NCBI GenBank assembly: GCA_002492465.1
Contig: DKYT01000040.1
Span: 1 to 59,861, forward strand
DNA: 59,861 nt
DNA from: Lachnospiraceae bacterium UBA7093
Lineage (GTDB): Bacteria > Bacillota > Clostridia > Lachnospirales > Lachnospiraceae
Direction of reading: 5' to 3'
The notes under the pieces are model-generated. The model was not told where the DNA came from, made no database searches, and saw only the letters and a list, made by a program, of their open reading frames with translations. Below, piece by piece: positions 8,232 through 17,494 of the stretch. Positions within the stretch are counted from its first letter, which is position 1; every line of letters starts with the position of its first letter. The position numbers and the translations under genes were made by a program.

Positions 8232-8767
8232 AAAATAAAATGAAAGAAATATTGAGCACAAGCCTGTATTTATTGTTTGTGCTTGTGGCGACCTTTCTGG
8301 TGGTCACTTACGTGGGACAGCGTACCAAGGTAATCGGAAGCTCCATGGAGCCAATGCTCAGCGATGGAGATAATTTGATCGTGGATAAGATTTCCTATCG
8401 ATTTGGCGATCCCCAGCGGTTTGACATTATCGTTTTCCCCTTTCAATATTCGGAGAAAACCTATTACATTAAGAGAATTATCGGACTCCCGGGAGAAACC
8501 ATTTACATTGATGAAGCCGGTTCTATTTATGTGAATGGGGAAGTTCTGAAAGAGTCCTATGGAAAAGATGTCATTGCCGACCCGGGCAGGGCGTATGAGC
8601 CTATCACACTGGCGGAGGATGAATACTTTGTCATGGGCGATAACAGAAACAACAGTTCCGACAGCCGCGATCCGGTGGTGGGAAATATTCACCGAAAGGA
8701 TTTTATCGGAAAAGCGTGGATGCGGATATGGCCCTTTAACAAGGTGGGGATGATCAAGCATCAGTAA
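8228..8767 (+). CDS. lepB: Signal peptidase I (second paralogue)
   Basis: 179 aa. One N-terminal membrane segment (about 10-30), catalytic Ser39 in GSSMEP and Lys82 in YYIKRIIGLPGE, and box E GDNRNNSSDSR. The start is taken as GTG at 8228, giving a GTGA overlap with the rbgA stop and a 7-nt spacing from GGAGG (8216-8220); the in-frame ATG at 8222 would be only 1 nt from that site. Two signal peptidases bracketing rbgA in one operon imply a large secretory load or division of labour. Confidence 0.93.
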   Translation: MKNKMKEILSTSLYLLFVLVATFLVVTYVGQRTKVIGSSMEPMLSDGDNLIVDKISYRFGDPQRFDIIVFPFQYSEKTYYIKRIIGLPGETIYIDEAGSIYVNGEVLKESYGKDVIADPGRAYEPITLAEDEYFVMGDNRNNSSDSRDPVVGNIHRKDFIGKAWMRIWPFNKVGMIKHQ

Positions 8768-8801
8768 GCTTAATAACAGGCATAGAAAAGGCAGTAGAAA
8801 G

Positions 8802-9560
8802 ATGGAACAAAAGATAAGCGAGATCAAAAAAATCATGCAGGCAGCCAGCGTAAATGAGCTGCCTGCCTTTATAACCGCCTACGGCGGGGACATGCGCACA
8901 GGGGTACAGGCGCTTGTGGGGAAGGCACAGAAAAGAATAGAGGAGTATGAGAAGGAACTGGAACGAACGGAAAAGATGAAGGAGTTTGAGTATCAATACA
9001 GCTCCTTTTCTTATATATGCGGGATCGATGAAGTGGGCAGGGGTCCCCTTGCGGGACCGGTGGTTGCCGGCGCGGTAATCTTACCGAAGGATTGTGACAT
9101 TCTGTATCTTAATGATTCCAAGCAACTCTCCGAAAAAAAGAGAGAGGAACTGTATGACGAAATCATGGAGAAGGCGGTTGCCACAGGACTGGGTTCGGTA
9201 GAACCGGCGCGGATCGATGAGATCAATATTTTACAGGCAACCTACGAGGCGATGCGGGAGGCGGTTGGGAAGCTTTTCCCTGCCCCGGATATCTTGTTAA
9301 ACGATGCGGTGACCATACCCGGTATTTCCATAAAACAGGTACCCATTATAAAGGGGGATGCCAAAAGCATATCCATTGCGGCGGCAAGTATCATTGCCAA
9401 GGTTACCAGGGACAGACTGATGACGGAATACGACGCTCTTTACCCGGAATATGGGTTTGCCTCCAACAAAGGCTACGGCGCCAGATCCCATATAGAGGCA
9501 ATCCGGAAATTTGGTCCCAGCCCCATTCACCGGAGAAGTTTCATCAAAAATTTTATGTAG
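8802..9560 (+). CDS. rnhB: Ribonuclease HII
   Basis: 252 aa. It cleaves the RNA strand of RNA-DNA hybrids and initiates removal of misincorporated ribonucleotides. The catalytic domain starts near residue 70 with GIDEVGRGPLAGPV, whose Asp and Glu bind metal; further motifs are NDSKQLSEKKRE and the Asp in LLNDAV. An extra N-terminal helical region of about 65 residues resembles that of Bacillus RnhB. AAAGATGG lies near the ATG. The rbgA-lepB-rnhB order is conserved. Confidence 0.96.
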   Translation: MEQKISEIKKIMQAASVNELPAFITAYGGDMRTGVQALVGKAQKRIEEYEKELERTEKMKEFEYQYSSFSYICGIDEVGRGPLAGPVVAGAVILPKDCDILYLNDSKQLSEKKREELYDEIMEKAVATGLGSVEPARIDEINILQATYEAMREAVGKLFPAPDILLNDAVTIPGISIKQVPIIKGDAKSISIAAASIIAKVTRDRLMTEYDALYPEYGFASNKGYGARSHIEAIRKFGPSPIHRRSFIKNFM

Positions 9561-9581
9561 CAGAAGTAAGGAAGGAGTACC

Positions 9582-11273
9582 ATGAGGCTTTCATCTTATG
9601 TGAACCAGATCAATCAGACTTTTACCGAAAATCTAGGAGCGGAGAACAGCTCTTCCCTGGAGCAGGGGCTTAAAAACGGTATGGACGCCATATTGGGCAA
9701 GGTTCCGGGACAGTCTGTTACAGGAGAGGTTTTGCTAAAAGAGGGAAACAATGTTCTGATTTCCATGGGGGAAAATCAGCTGCTCCAGGCAAAGCTGGAG
9801 GGAAGCATGTCGCCTCAGATCGGGCAGCTTCTTACCTTTCAGATTAAAAATAACAGCGCCAATAAAGTGGTGCTTACCCCCTTATTTGAAAATTTAAGTC
9901 AGGATCCCAATGTGTCCAAGGCGCTGCAGGCGGCGGGCATGCCGGAAAATAATATAACGACGGCGATGGTAAAGGCAATGATGCAGGAAGGACTGCCTGT
10001 GAATAAGCAGTCTTTGTACCAGATGAACCGGATGCTGAACGCAAATCCCCAGGTGAATGTGCAGACGCTGGCGCAGATGCAGAGAATGAACCTCCCCATA
10101 ACACCGGAAAATATTTTCCAATTTGAAGCGTACAAAAATTATCAGCATCAGCTGGGCGAAAGCCTTTCCGATATTGCCGATGCTTTTACCCAGAGCTTTC
10201 AGGAAATGACGGGAAGCGGAGAGATCCAGCAGGGATTAAGCTTTTACAGGGAAGTGCTGGGCATATTGACGGAAGGTCTTGGCGAGCCGGAGGCTGCAGA
10301 GGAGGGTATGGTAGAAAAGGAAAGCATGGCAGAAGAAGGAGCGCTGCAGATTCCCGGAGAAGAAGGAAATGTCCCGGTATCTAAGATTGTGGAGGACGGC
10401 GGAAAAGCAGCGGCGGAGCCCCCTGTGGGTTCTTCTCAACCGGAGCCAGTACAGAAACCTCAGGAACCTGTTTTACCTGAGAAGGAATTAAACGCATTGG
10501 TAAGGCAGCTAAAGGATGCAGGCGTGCCGGAAAGAATAGTTGGCGCGGTGGCACAGAACCGTATGAATGTACCGGAGCTGCTCCATGAGGTACAGAAAAT
10601 GCTTTCAGAGGAAAGCTTCCCGGATAAGGAAAAATTCTTTGACCTTCTGGAGAGCAGGGAATTCAAGCATGTGCTGAAAAACGAGATGAACAGACAGTGG
10701 CTGATGCTCCCGGAGGATGTGGCGAAGGAAAACAGCGTGGATAAGCTTTACGAAAGACTGAACAGCCAGATGAACCGTTTGAACCAGGCATTGTCTCAGA
10801 CCGTAAAGGGGGATACGCCCCTGGCAAGAACCATCTCCAATGTTTCCGGCAATATAGATTTTATGAATCAGTTGAACCAGATGTTTACTTATGTGCAAAT
10901 TCCCCTTAAAATGCATGGGAAGGAAGCCAACGGAGAACTCTTTGTATATACCAACAAAAAAAGTCTTGCCAGAAAGGACGGAAGCGTAAGCGCGCTGTTG
11001 CATCTGGATATGGAATATTTAGGGGGACTGGATGTATATGTCGCCCTGAACGACAAAAAGGTTTCAACCAAGTTTTATCTTCAGGATGACAGCGCTTTGG
11101 ATTTGATTGCCCAGAACATCGAGCTTTTAAACAGCAGGCTGAATGAGCGGGGGTATTCTGCAAGCGCGGAATTTATAAACAGAGACGGGAATACAAATGT
11201 GATGGAAGAAATGCTGAACCAGAACAAGAACATATCTGTGCTGGCAGGATATTCTTTTGACGCAAGGGCATAA
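9582..11273 (+). CDS. FliK-like protein (YlqG type, hook-length control C-terminal domain)
   Basis: 563 aa. The N-terminal part (1-150) looks like a small beta domain followed by Gln/Met-rich helices. A Glu/Pro-rich linker (about 235-300) follows, and the C-terminal part (about 425-540) resembles the Flg_hook/FliK fold, with IPLKMHGKEANGELFVY and ALDLIAQNIELLNSRLNERGY. B. subtilis ylqG occupies the same place after rnhB. No flagellar genes are in the window. It is followed by an FlhB-like partner, 28 nt away, so the pair mimics the FliK-FlhB substrate-switch pair outside a flagellar locus. Function is unknown. Confidence 0.8.
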   Translation: MRLSSYVNQINQTFTENLGAENSSSLEQGLKNGMDAILGKVPGQSVTGEVLLKEGNNVLISMGENQLLQAKLEGSMSPQIGQLLTFQIKNNSANKVVLTPLFENLSQDPNVSKALQAAGMPENNITTAMVKAMMQEGLPVNKQSLYQMNRMLNANPQVNVQTLAQMQRMNLPITPENIFQFEAYKNYQHQLGESLSDIADAFTQSFQEMTGSGEIQQGLSFYREVLGILTEGLGEPEAAEEGMVEKESMAEEGALQIPGEEGNVPVSKIVEDGGKAAAEPPVGSSQPEPVQKPQEPVLPEKELNALVRQLKDAGVPERIVGAVAQNRMNVPELLHEVQKMLSEESFPDKEKFFDLLESREFKHVLKNEMNRQWLMLPEDVAKENSVDKLYERLNSQMNRLNQALSQTVKGDTPLARTISNVSGNIDFMNQLNQMFTYVQIPLKMHGKEANGELFVYTNKKSLARKDGSVSALLHLDMEYLGGLDVYVALNDKKVSTKFYLQDDSALDLIAQNIELLNSRLNERGYSASAEFINRDGNTNVMEEMLNQNKNISVLAGYSFDARA

Positions 11274-11300
11274 AAGGATTTGCGTAAGGCGGGAATGGTT

Positions 11301-11588
11301 ATGGAAGAAAAGAAAAAAGTAAAACAGGCGATCGCCCTTTCCTATGATCCGGATGACGCTGCTCCCAAGGTCATTGCAAGCGGAAAAGGCGCTCTTGCAG
11401 AGAGAATCATTGAAAAGGCACAGGAAGCGGCGGTTCCGGTGCACCGGGACGATAAGCTGGCGGATACTCTGTCCAGGCTGGAGATCGGGGATATGATACC
11501 GCCGGAGCTTTACGAGGTGGTTGCGGAAATACTGGTATTTGTGGATGCAATGGATAAAATCAAGGCAAAAATGGACCGGGCGAAATAG
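11301..11588 (+). CDS. FlhB C-terminal-like protein (YlqH type)
   Basis: 95 aa corresponding to only the cytoplasmic half of FlhB/YscU. It has ALSYDPDDAAPKVIASGKG, then VPVHRDDKLADTL and IPPELYEVVAEIL, the standard order. The autocleavage motif NPTH that precedes this region in FlhB is absent, and there are no membrane segments, so it cannot be an export gate itself. The start is uncertain between ATG 11295 and ATG 11301; an AAGG lies at 11286-11289. It is paired with the FliK-like gene. Confidence 0.85.
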   Translation: MEEKKKVKQAIALSYDPDDAAPKVIASGKGALAERIIEKAQEAAVPVHRDDKLADTLSRLEIGDMIPPELYEVVAEILVFVDAMDKIKAKMDRAK

Positions 11589-11605
11589 CCTGCAAGGGGC
11601 ATGGA

Positions 11606-11980
11606 TTGAATCAGAAGGAAACAGGAAAGAAAAACGAGGAGATAGCGGCGGTATATCTGACAGGGAAAGGCTTCCGGCTGTTGGAAAAAAATTTCAGATG
11701 CAGGCAGGGGGAAGTGGACCTGGTTGGGTATCATGAAAACTGCCTTGTTTTTGTGGAAGTGAAATACCGGAAAACGGCTCTTTTAGGAGCGCCGGAGGAA
11801 GCGGTGGATTACAGAAAGCAGCTTAAGATCTGTGCCGTTTCGGATTATTACAGGGTATCCCACCCTGCGGAAAGCGCAAAACAGGTGCGTTATGATGTGG
11901 TGGCAATCTGCGGCGATGAGATCACCTGGTATCAGAATGCTTTCCCCTATTGCAGAGGAAAGGGCGGATGCTTTTGGTAG
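11606..11980 (+). CDS. YraN family protein (UPF0102, endonuclease-like)
   Basis: 124 aa with the YraN core: a restriction-endonuclease-like fold with GEVDLV (Glu-x-Asp) and VFVEVKYRK (Glu-x-Lys), the PD-(D/E)xK pair at about residues 34-54. Its function is unproven; a Holliday-junction or DNA-processing role is often suggested from the fold. TTG is the likely start, with AAGGGG 7 nt upstream. It lies after rnhB-ylqG-ylqH, a frequent Clostridia order. Confidence 0.9.
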   Translation: MNQKETGKKNEEIAAVYLTGKGFRLLEKNFRCRQGEVDLVGYHENCLVFVEVKYRKTALLGAPEEAVDYRKQLKICAVSDYYRVSHPAESAKQVRYDVVAICGDEITWYQNAFPYCRGKGGCFW

Positions 11981-12012
11981 GGCGCGGATGAAGATGAAAA
12001 ATGGAGGTAAAA

Positions 12013-12864
12013 ATGCAGCTTGTACGAAAAAACAGCAATGAACCTATGGAGGTTCATGAATATCAGCAGATCAAATATCTGACCTTTCCCCTGCTTAATA
12101 AAGCGGGAATGGTCAGACATTTATTTTCTACCAGAGAAGGCGGTGTAAGCAAGGGGATTTTTGCCTCTATGAATCTCAGCTATACCAGAGGTGACGAAAA
12201 GGAATCGGTAGACGAAAATTTCAGGAGAATTGCAGAGATTTTCGGAACTACGCCGGATCGGATCGTGTGCTCCAGGCAGACCCACACCACCAATGTGCGT
12301 CTGGTTACGGAAGAAGACTGCGGGAAAGGAGTGGTTTATCCGGCGGATTACGAGGATGTGGACGGATTGATCACCAACCAGCCGGGGATTCTGCTGTGCA
12401 CCTCCTATGCGGACTGTGTTCCTCTGTATTTTGTGGATGTGAAAAACCGGGCGATTGGGCTGGCGCACTCCGGCTGGAGAGGCACGGCGGCAGGCATGGG
12501 AGCCGTTATGCTGAAAAGGATGAGAGAAGCCTTTGGAACCATGCCCGGGGATGTTCTGGCGGCGATAGGCCCTTCCATATGCAGAGATTGTTACCAGGTG
12601 GGAGAGGAAGTGGCGGAAGCCTTTCGGAAAAGCTTCCCGGATGATTGGGAGGAACTTTTGACAAAGGGAGAGGAAAAGGGCAAATATCAGCTGGATCTGT
12701 GGGAGGCAAATAGACGGATTCTGTTGCACGGAGGCGTCTTGCCGGAACACATTGCCGTTACAGACCTGTGCACCTGCTGTAACGGGGATTTTCTTTTTTC
12801 CCACCGGGCAAGTCATGGAAAGAGAGGGAATCTGGGGGCGTTTCTGGAATTAAGAAAGTCTTAA
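12013..12864 (+). CDS. pgeF: PgeF/YfiH family purine nucleosidase-like protein (laccase domain)
   Basis: 283 aa, the Cu-oxidase_4 or YfiH family. Members have purine nucleoside phosphorylase/deaminase activity, and in E. coli PgeF edits peptidoglycan. Metal ligands sit in RQTHTTNV, TSYADCVPLYF and LAHSGWRGTAAG. A C-terminal CTCCNGDFLFSHR is also present. The start at 12013 follows GGAGG (12003-12007); the ATG at 12001 is part of that ribosome site. It is the last gene of the long operon. Confidence 0.92.
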   Translation: MQLVRKNSNEPMEVHEYQQIKYLTFPLLNKAGMVRHLFSTREGGVSKGIFASMNLSYTRGDEKESVDENFRRIAEIFGTTPDRIVCSRQTHTTNVRLVTEEDCGKGVVYPADYEDVDGLITNQPGILLCTSYADCVPLYFVDVKNRAIGLAHSGWRGTAAGMGAVMLKRMREAFGTMPGDVLAAIGPSICRDCYQVGEEVAEAFRKSFPDDWEELLTKGEEKGKYQLDLWEANRRILLHGGVLPEHIAVTDLCTCCNGDFLFSHRASHGKRGNLGAFLELRKS

Positions 12865-12947
12865 CTTTTTTCCAAGGGAACCCTTAAAAAATATATGTTT
12901 TACTATTATTGTCAAACCACAGGACAAAAGGATGACGGGAACGGATT

Positions 12948-13640
12948 ATGACCAATATTTTAGTATGCGACGACGACAAGGAAATTGTGGATGCCATTGA
13001 AATTTATTTGAATCAGGAAGGCTATCGGATCTATAAAGCATATGACGGAGAGCAGGCGATTCAAAAATTGAAGGAGGCGGACATTCAGCTTTTGATTATC
13101 GATATCATGATGCCTAAATTAGACGGCATCCACGCCACTTTAAAGATCAGGGAATACAGCAGTATCCCCATTATCTTTCTTTCGGCAAAATCGGAAGATA
13201 CCGATAAGATTTTGGGATTGAATATCGGAGCCGACGACTATGTGACCAAACCTTTTAATCCCCTTGAACTGGTGGCGAGAGTAAAATCGAATCTTCGCAG
13301 ATATACCCAGCTGGGAAATCTGAATGTGGAAAACAACGCGCTGTTTTCTGCGGGAGGGCTTTGCATCAACGACGACACCAAGGAAGTAACGGTGGATGGA
13401 GAAAGCGTTAAACTGACGCCGATTGAATACAATATTCTGCTGTTATTGGTGAAAAATCAGGGAAAGGTGTTTTCCATTGACCAAATTTACGAAAACATCT
13501 GGAATGAGGAGGCAATCGGAGCGGACAATACGGTGGCGGTGCATATCAGGCATATCAGAGAGAAGATTGAAATCAACCCCAAAGAACCCAGATATTTGAA
13601 GGTGGTGTGGGGCGTGGGCTACAAGATAGAAAAACAATAG
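12948..13640 (+). CDS. OmpR/PhoB-family response regulator
   Basis: 230 aa. The receiver domain (1-115) has the acidic pocket CDDD, phospho-acceptor Asp52 in IIDIMMP, Ser79 and Lys101 in TKPFNP. The C-terminal winged-helix domain (about 130-228) ends in RYLKVVWGVGYKIE. It is most like VanR-type regulators. It lies 10 nt before a histidine kinase gene and presumably regulates genes downstream of that kinase. No target site is identifiable here. The 83-nt upstream gap holds no clear consensus promoter. Confidence 0.93.
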   Translation: MTNILVCDDDKEIVDAIEIYLNQEGYRIYKAYDGEQAIQKLKEADIQLLIIDIMMPKLDGIHATLKIREYSSIPIIFLSAKSEDTDKILGLNIGADDYVTKPFNPLELVARVKSNLRRYTQLGNLNVENNALFSAGGLCINDDTKEVTVDGESVKLTPIEYNILLLLVKNQGKVFSIDQIYENIWNEEAIGADNTVAVHIRHIREKIEINPKEPRYLKVVWGVGYKIEKQ

Positions 13641-13650
13641 GGGTGAGAAG

Positions 13651-16161
13651 ATGGAACATAAGAAGAAAAGCATGTTTGGAATGTGGCTTCTCCATATGAT
13701 ACAGCATGCCGCTTTTGTGACGGCAGTGGTACTTGTGGCAGTTGTCCTGCTGGGATCTTACGTTGTGGTGGATACGGTGAAGGGAAGGACGGCATATAAT
13801 CTGATGGGAACTGATCAGGATGTTCCTTTTGAAGATTCCGACTTGTTTAACACTCTTTTGGGAAACAGCGCTTCCGATCTGATCTGCTACGGCACCATCA
13901 GAGGACAGTTGGAGACGGAGGGACAGCTGGACGTTAAAAAGGAAGTGGATGTAACGGCGTTTGCAGGCAGATACGGCGGGATGGAGCCGGAGTATATTAC
14001 GGCACGTTACTATCTGGACGATCTGTTAAAATGGGCGCAGGCAGGTTTTTCCTACGAAGAGGTATCCATGAGCGGGGAGGATGTGGACCGCTTTTTGAGC
14101 AGGAGCCGGACGGTGACCAGGATTCATCTGGAGGATTACGGCGGCGGCAGGGTAAGCTATTTGAATTCCGATCTTTCCAATGCCGTTACAACGGTGGATG
14201 TATCCGGGAATCTGCTGGAAGAAGGGATTACGGACAGAGATGCGGTTACGGCAACCATACTGAACAACAGATATTATACGGTGGACGGAAAAAGAATAGA
14301 GAATCAGGTTTCCACCTGGGAAGAATATTATGAACTGTGCAGGAACGTACAGAAGGCGGCGGAAGACCTGAATACCAACTACAACGAATATTTAAAGTAC
14401 AAAGAATACTATGATCCCAAGAATACAAATGTGGTGTATTTTATTCGGAGAACCATTGGGGATGAGGTGCAGGTTTTCAGCAACCTGGAGAATGAAATGA
14501 AGTCGTTGCCTGCACTGAAAAAAGAGCTTCAGAGTCAATGCAGCAGGTATCTTTATTACAATGCAGGGGAAATGGAGTATGAGACTAACACCCGGATTGA
14601 GGAGGGAACCATCCGTTACATTGTAAACGGCTATGAGTATTCTTATCCGGAGGATACCCAGATTATGATAGGCGTGCGCTCCGATTACCGGGCGGAAGAC
14701 TGCTTTTACAAAGCAAAGGAAGGTTTTCAGAGCTTTCTTCCGTATCTGTGGCAGTATTTGATCGGGGGAGCAGTGTGCGGAGGAATTTATTTGCTGCTGT
14801 TGGCAGTACTGACCCTGAAGGAAGACGGGAAGATGAGAACCGACCGTATTCCTATAGAGGTTATGGTGATTGGCGGCGCAGGTATTGGGGCAGGATTGCT
14901 TTTCGGAATCAAGGGACTGGCAAATCTGCTTTGGCAGACAGCCTCTGATTTGCTGATATTGGTTTTTGCAGGCACGGCGGCACTCCTTGTCAGCTTGTTG
15001 TTCTCTTTCTTCTATTATAGCATTGTGCGCAGGATCAAGAGGAGAAGCCTTTGGAGAGAAAGTCTTGTAAGGCGGTTAATTCGATTGGCGGTAAAGGGTA
15101 TATCCCGCGCTTACGATCAGGCGGATGTGCTTTTGCGAGTGTGGGGACCTTTTACAGTACTGTGTCTGGTCAATTTAGCAGGCGGAACTTTGGCCTATGC
15201 TTTGTATCATAACGGTGTAGGTAAGCTGAAGCTGATACTCTGTCTGCTCCTGCTGGCGGCGGCGGACGGCATGGCGGGATATGTGCTGTACCGATCGGCG
15301 ATGGCGAAGCAGAAAATTCTGAAAGGCATTGAATTGATCAGGGAGGGCGATCTTACCCATAAGGTGGCGGAGGAAGGCATGCATGGGGAGGATCTGCATC
15401 TTGCCCAGGCAGTGAACAGCATTGGGGAGAGTGTGAGAGCGGCGGTGGAGACCAGCATGAAGGACGAGCGCCTTAAGGCGGATTTGATTACCAATGTGTC
15501 TCACGATATTAAAACGCCTCTTACCTCCATCATCAATTATGTGGATCTGATCAAACGGGAGAATGTGCAGGAGACCAAAATCAGAGAATATATAGAGGTG
15601 CTGGACGCCAAATCCCAGCGGTTGAAACAGCTTACGGACGATCTGGTGGAGGCATCCAAAATATCCTCGGGAAACATTGTGCTTCAGTGGGAGAAGATTA
15701 ATCTGGTGGAACTGCTGCATCAGACCATAGGAGAGTTTTCGGAGAAATTTGAGGCAAAGGCACTGCATCCGGTAATCAATGCGCCGAAAGGTTCCGTACT
15801 GATCGAGGCGGACAGCAGAAGAATCTGGCGGGTGATTGAAAATCTTTTTAACAACGTTTGCAAATACGCGCTGTCCGGCACGAGAGTGTATATTGACCTG
15901 GAATTTTTGAAGGAGGAGGAAACCCAAAGGCAGATACAGCTTTCGATTAAAAATATTTCGGCGCAGCCTTTAAAGGTAAAAGCGGAAGAACTGACGGAAC
16001 GTTTTATCCGGGGAGACGAGTCCAGAACAACGGAAGGAAGCGGGTTGGGCTTGTCCATTGCCAAAAATCTGACGGAGGCGCAGAGAGGAAGCTTTGAGAT
16101 CGTAGTAGACGGAGATCTGTTTAAGGTAAATCTGACTTTCCCTCTGATTCAGGAAAAATAA
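13651..16161 (+). CDS. Large membrane sensor histidine kinase
   Basis: 836 aa, unusually long for this class. TM1 is at about 15-38, followed by an extracytoplasmic region of about 320 residues, then a cluster of further hydrophobic segments (about 366-389, 402-422, 428-455, 505-528, 533-553). Next come a HAMP-like linker, HisKA with phospho-acceptor His618 in NVSHDIKTPLTS, and HATPase_c with NLFNNVCKYA and EGSGLGLSIAKN. The five added membrane segments suggest signal input within the membrane as well as outside. GGGTGAGAAG precedes the ATG. The ligand is not identifiable. Confidence 0.92.
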   Translation: MEHKKKSMFGMWLLHMIQHAAFVTAVVLVAVVLLGSYVVVDTVKGRTAYNLMGTDQDVPFEDSDLFNTLLGNSASDLICYGTIRGQLETEGQLDVKKEVDVTAFAGRYGGMEPEYITARYYLDDLLKWAQAGFSYEEVSMSGEDVDRFLSRSRTVTRIHLEDYGGGRVSYLNSDLSNAVTTVDVSGNLLEEGITDRDAVTATILNNRYYTVDGKRIENQVSTWEEYYELCRNVQKAAEDLNTNYNEYLKYKEYYDPKNTNVVYFIRRTIGDEVQVFSNLENEMKSLPALKKELQSQCSRYLYYNAGEMEYETNTRIEEGTIRYIVNGYEYSYPEDTQIMIGVRSDYRAEDCFYKAKEGFQSFLPYLWQYLIGGAVCGGIYLLLLAVLTLKEDGKMRTDRIPIEVMVIGGAGIGAGLLFGIKGLANLLWQTASDLLILVFAGTAALLVSLLFSFFYYSIVRRIKRRSLWRESLVRRLIRLAVKGISRAYDQADVLLRVWGPFTVLCLVNLAGGTLAYALYHNGVGKLKLILCLLLLAAADGMAGYVLYRSAMAKQKILKGIELIREGDLTHKVAEEGMHGEDLHLAQAVNSIGESVRAAVETSMKDERLKADLITNVSHDIKTPLTSIINYVDLIKRENVQETKIREYIEVLDAKSQRLKQLTDDLVEASKISSGNIVLQWEKINLVELLHQTIGEFSEKFEAKALHPVINAPKGSVLIEADSRRIWRVIENLFNNVCKYALSGTRVYIDLEFLKEEETQRQIQLSIKNISAQPLKVKAEELTERFIRGDESRTTEGSGLGLSIAKNLTEAQRGSFEIVVDGDLFKVNLTFPLIQEK

Positions 16162-16212
16162 AAAAGCAGGATAGGGCTGATATCAATTGTATGCAGCCTT
16201 ATCCTGCTTTTA
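16161..16212. terminator. Bidirectional terminator between convergent genes
   Basis: AAAAGCAGGATA (from 16162) and a complementary TATCCTGCTTTT (to 16211) form a long stem extended by GGCTG/CAGCC. A/T runs lie on both sides, serving the kinase gene (plus) and the PRPP synthetase gene (minus). Confidence 0.8.
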
Positions 16213-16226
16213 AAGTGCGCTTTTGG

Positions 16227-17423
16227 TTATTCGTTCAGGGAATAGCCTGTTTCACGGTTGTTATAGCTTGCAAGAAATTCCCGTATCTTGTCCGTAGGCG
16301 TATAAACGTTTGCCATAGAGGAATCGTGATTCATAAAATCAATAATGGAAGCCATAAATTTGCTCATATCAGCCTCTACATAGTAGGGACGCGATTTGAG
16401 CTCCGGAATCTGATAGGTCAGATTGGTGGTGACCACCTTGTCAAAATAGCATTTCTCATATGCTTCGTCAAAACGTTTCAGCCCATCTGTGAAAAGACCG
16501 AAGGTACAGCATATGTAAACACGTTTGGCGTTCATTGCCTTCAGCTGTTTCGCTGTGTCGAGCATGCTGCCGCCGGAGGAGATCATATCATCGATGATGA
16601 TCACGTCTTTTCCGTCAATGTTATCTCCTAAAAATTCATGGGCAACAATTGGATTTTTGCCGTTTACAATGGTGGAATAATCCCGGCGTTTATAAAACAT
16701 ACCCGTATCAACGCCTAGGACGTTGGCAAAATAAACGGCGCGGTCTAAGGCGCCCTCATCGGGACTGATGACAATCAGATGTTCCTTATCGATGAGAAGA
16801 CTGTCGTCTGTGGCAAGCAGGGCGCGGATAAACTGATACGGGGGCGTAAAGTTGTCGAATCCCCGCAAGGGCTCGGCGTTCTGCACCCTGGGGTCGTGGG
16901 CGTCAAAGGTAATGAAATTGCTTACGCCCATTTTACTCAGCTCTTCAATGGCATAAGCGCAGTCCAGAGACTCCCGTCCCGTCCGCTTGTGCTGTCTGCC
17001 CTCGTACAGAAAAGGCATGATTACGTTGATGCGGTGTGCCTTGCCGTTGACCGCGGAAATAATTCTTTTCAGATCCTGATAATGATCGTCGGGAGATTTG
17101 TGATTGGTATAGCCGTTCATTTTGTATGTAATACTATGATTGCACACATCCACCAGGATGAACAGATCCTTACCTCTTATGGATTCGGAGATAACGGCCT
17201 TTCCCTCGCCGCTTCCAAAGCGATAGCATGTGGCATCCAGAATAAAATTATCGGAAACATATCCCTCAAAGGCAGGATCATTTTTTGCTATATTTTTCAC
17301 ATCTCTTCGGAAATTTACAAGATGATTATTGACGCAGTGCCCCAGCATAGTGGCGGAATCCATGACGATCAGTTTCAGAGGAGCAACGGGAATCGCCGCC
17401 TCCAGTTCATGTAAATTGGGCAT
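16227..17423 (-). CDS. prs: Ribose-phosphate pyrophosphokinase (long clostridial type)
   Basis: 398 aa against about 315 for canonical Prs. It makes PRPP from ribose 5-phosphate and ATP for purine, pyrimidine, His and Trp synthesis. Visible motifs are FDAHDPRVQ (loop His), the flexible-loop FYKRRDYS, and the PRPP-binding VIIIDDMISSGGSM near 275. An N-terminal extension of about 50 residues and a longer C-terminus distinguish this variant. GGAGGTT precedes the ATG on the minus strand. A consensus promoter lies upstream. Confidence 0.93.
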   Translation of the reverse strand: MPNLHELEAAIPVAPLKLIVMDSATMLGHCVNNHLVNFRRDVKNIAKNDPAFEGYVSDNFILDATCYRFGSGEGKAVISESIRGKDLFILVDVCNHSITYKMNGYTNHKSPDDHYQDLKRIISAVNGKAHRINVIMPFLYEGRQHKRTGRESLDCAYAIEELSKMGVSNFITFDAHDPRVQNAEPLRGFDNFTPPYQFIRALLATDDSLLIDKEHLIVISPDEGALDRAVYFANVLGVDTGMFYKRRDYSTIVNGKNPIVAHEFLGDNIDGKDVIIIDDMISSGGSMLDTAKQLKAMNAKRVYICCTFGLFTDGLKRFDEAYEKCYFDKVVTTNLTYQIPELKSRPYYVEADMSKFMASIIDFMNHDSSMANVYTPTDKIREFLASYNNRETGYSLNE

Positions 17424-17465
17424 GATAACCTCCAGAAAGTAAATCTATATGAAACATCACTTTAT

Positions 17466-17494
17466 TTTATATCATTATGCTAGTGACACGTCAA
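17466..17494 (-). promoter_or_regulatory. Sigma-A promoter of prs
   Basis: On the minus strand: TTGACG (17494-17489), a 17-bp spacer, TATAAA (17471-17466). The 5-prime leader to the ATG is about 35 nt. Confidence 0.65.

Noticed and set aside
15175..15927. 250-codon minus-strand open frame
   Set aside because: Antisense to the histidine kinase catalytic region and without family resemblance.
16779..17414. 211-codon plus-strand open frame
   Set aside because: Antisense to the PRPP synthetase gene, whose motifs are clear.
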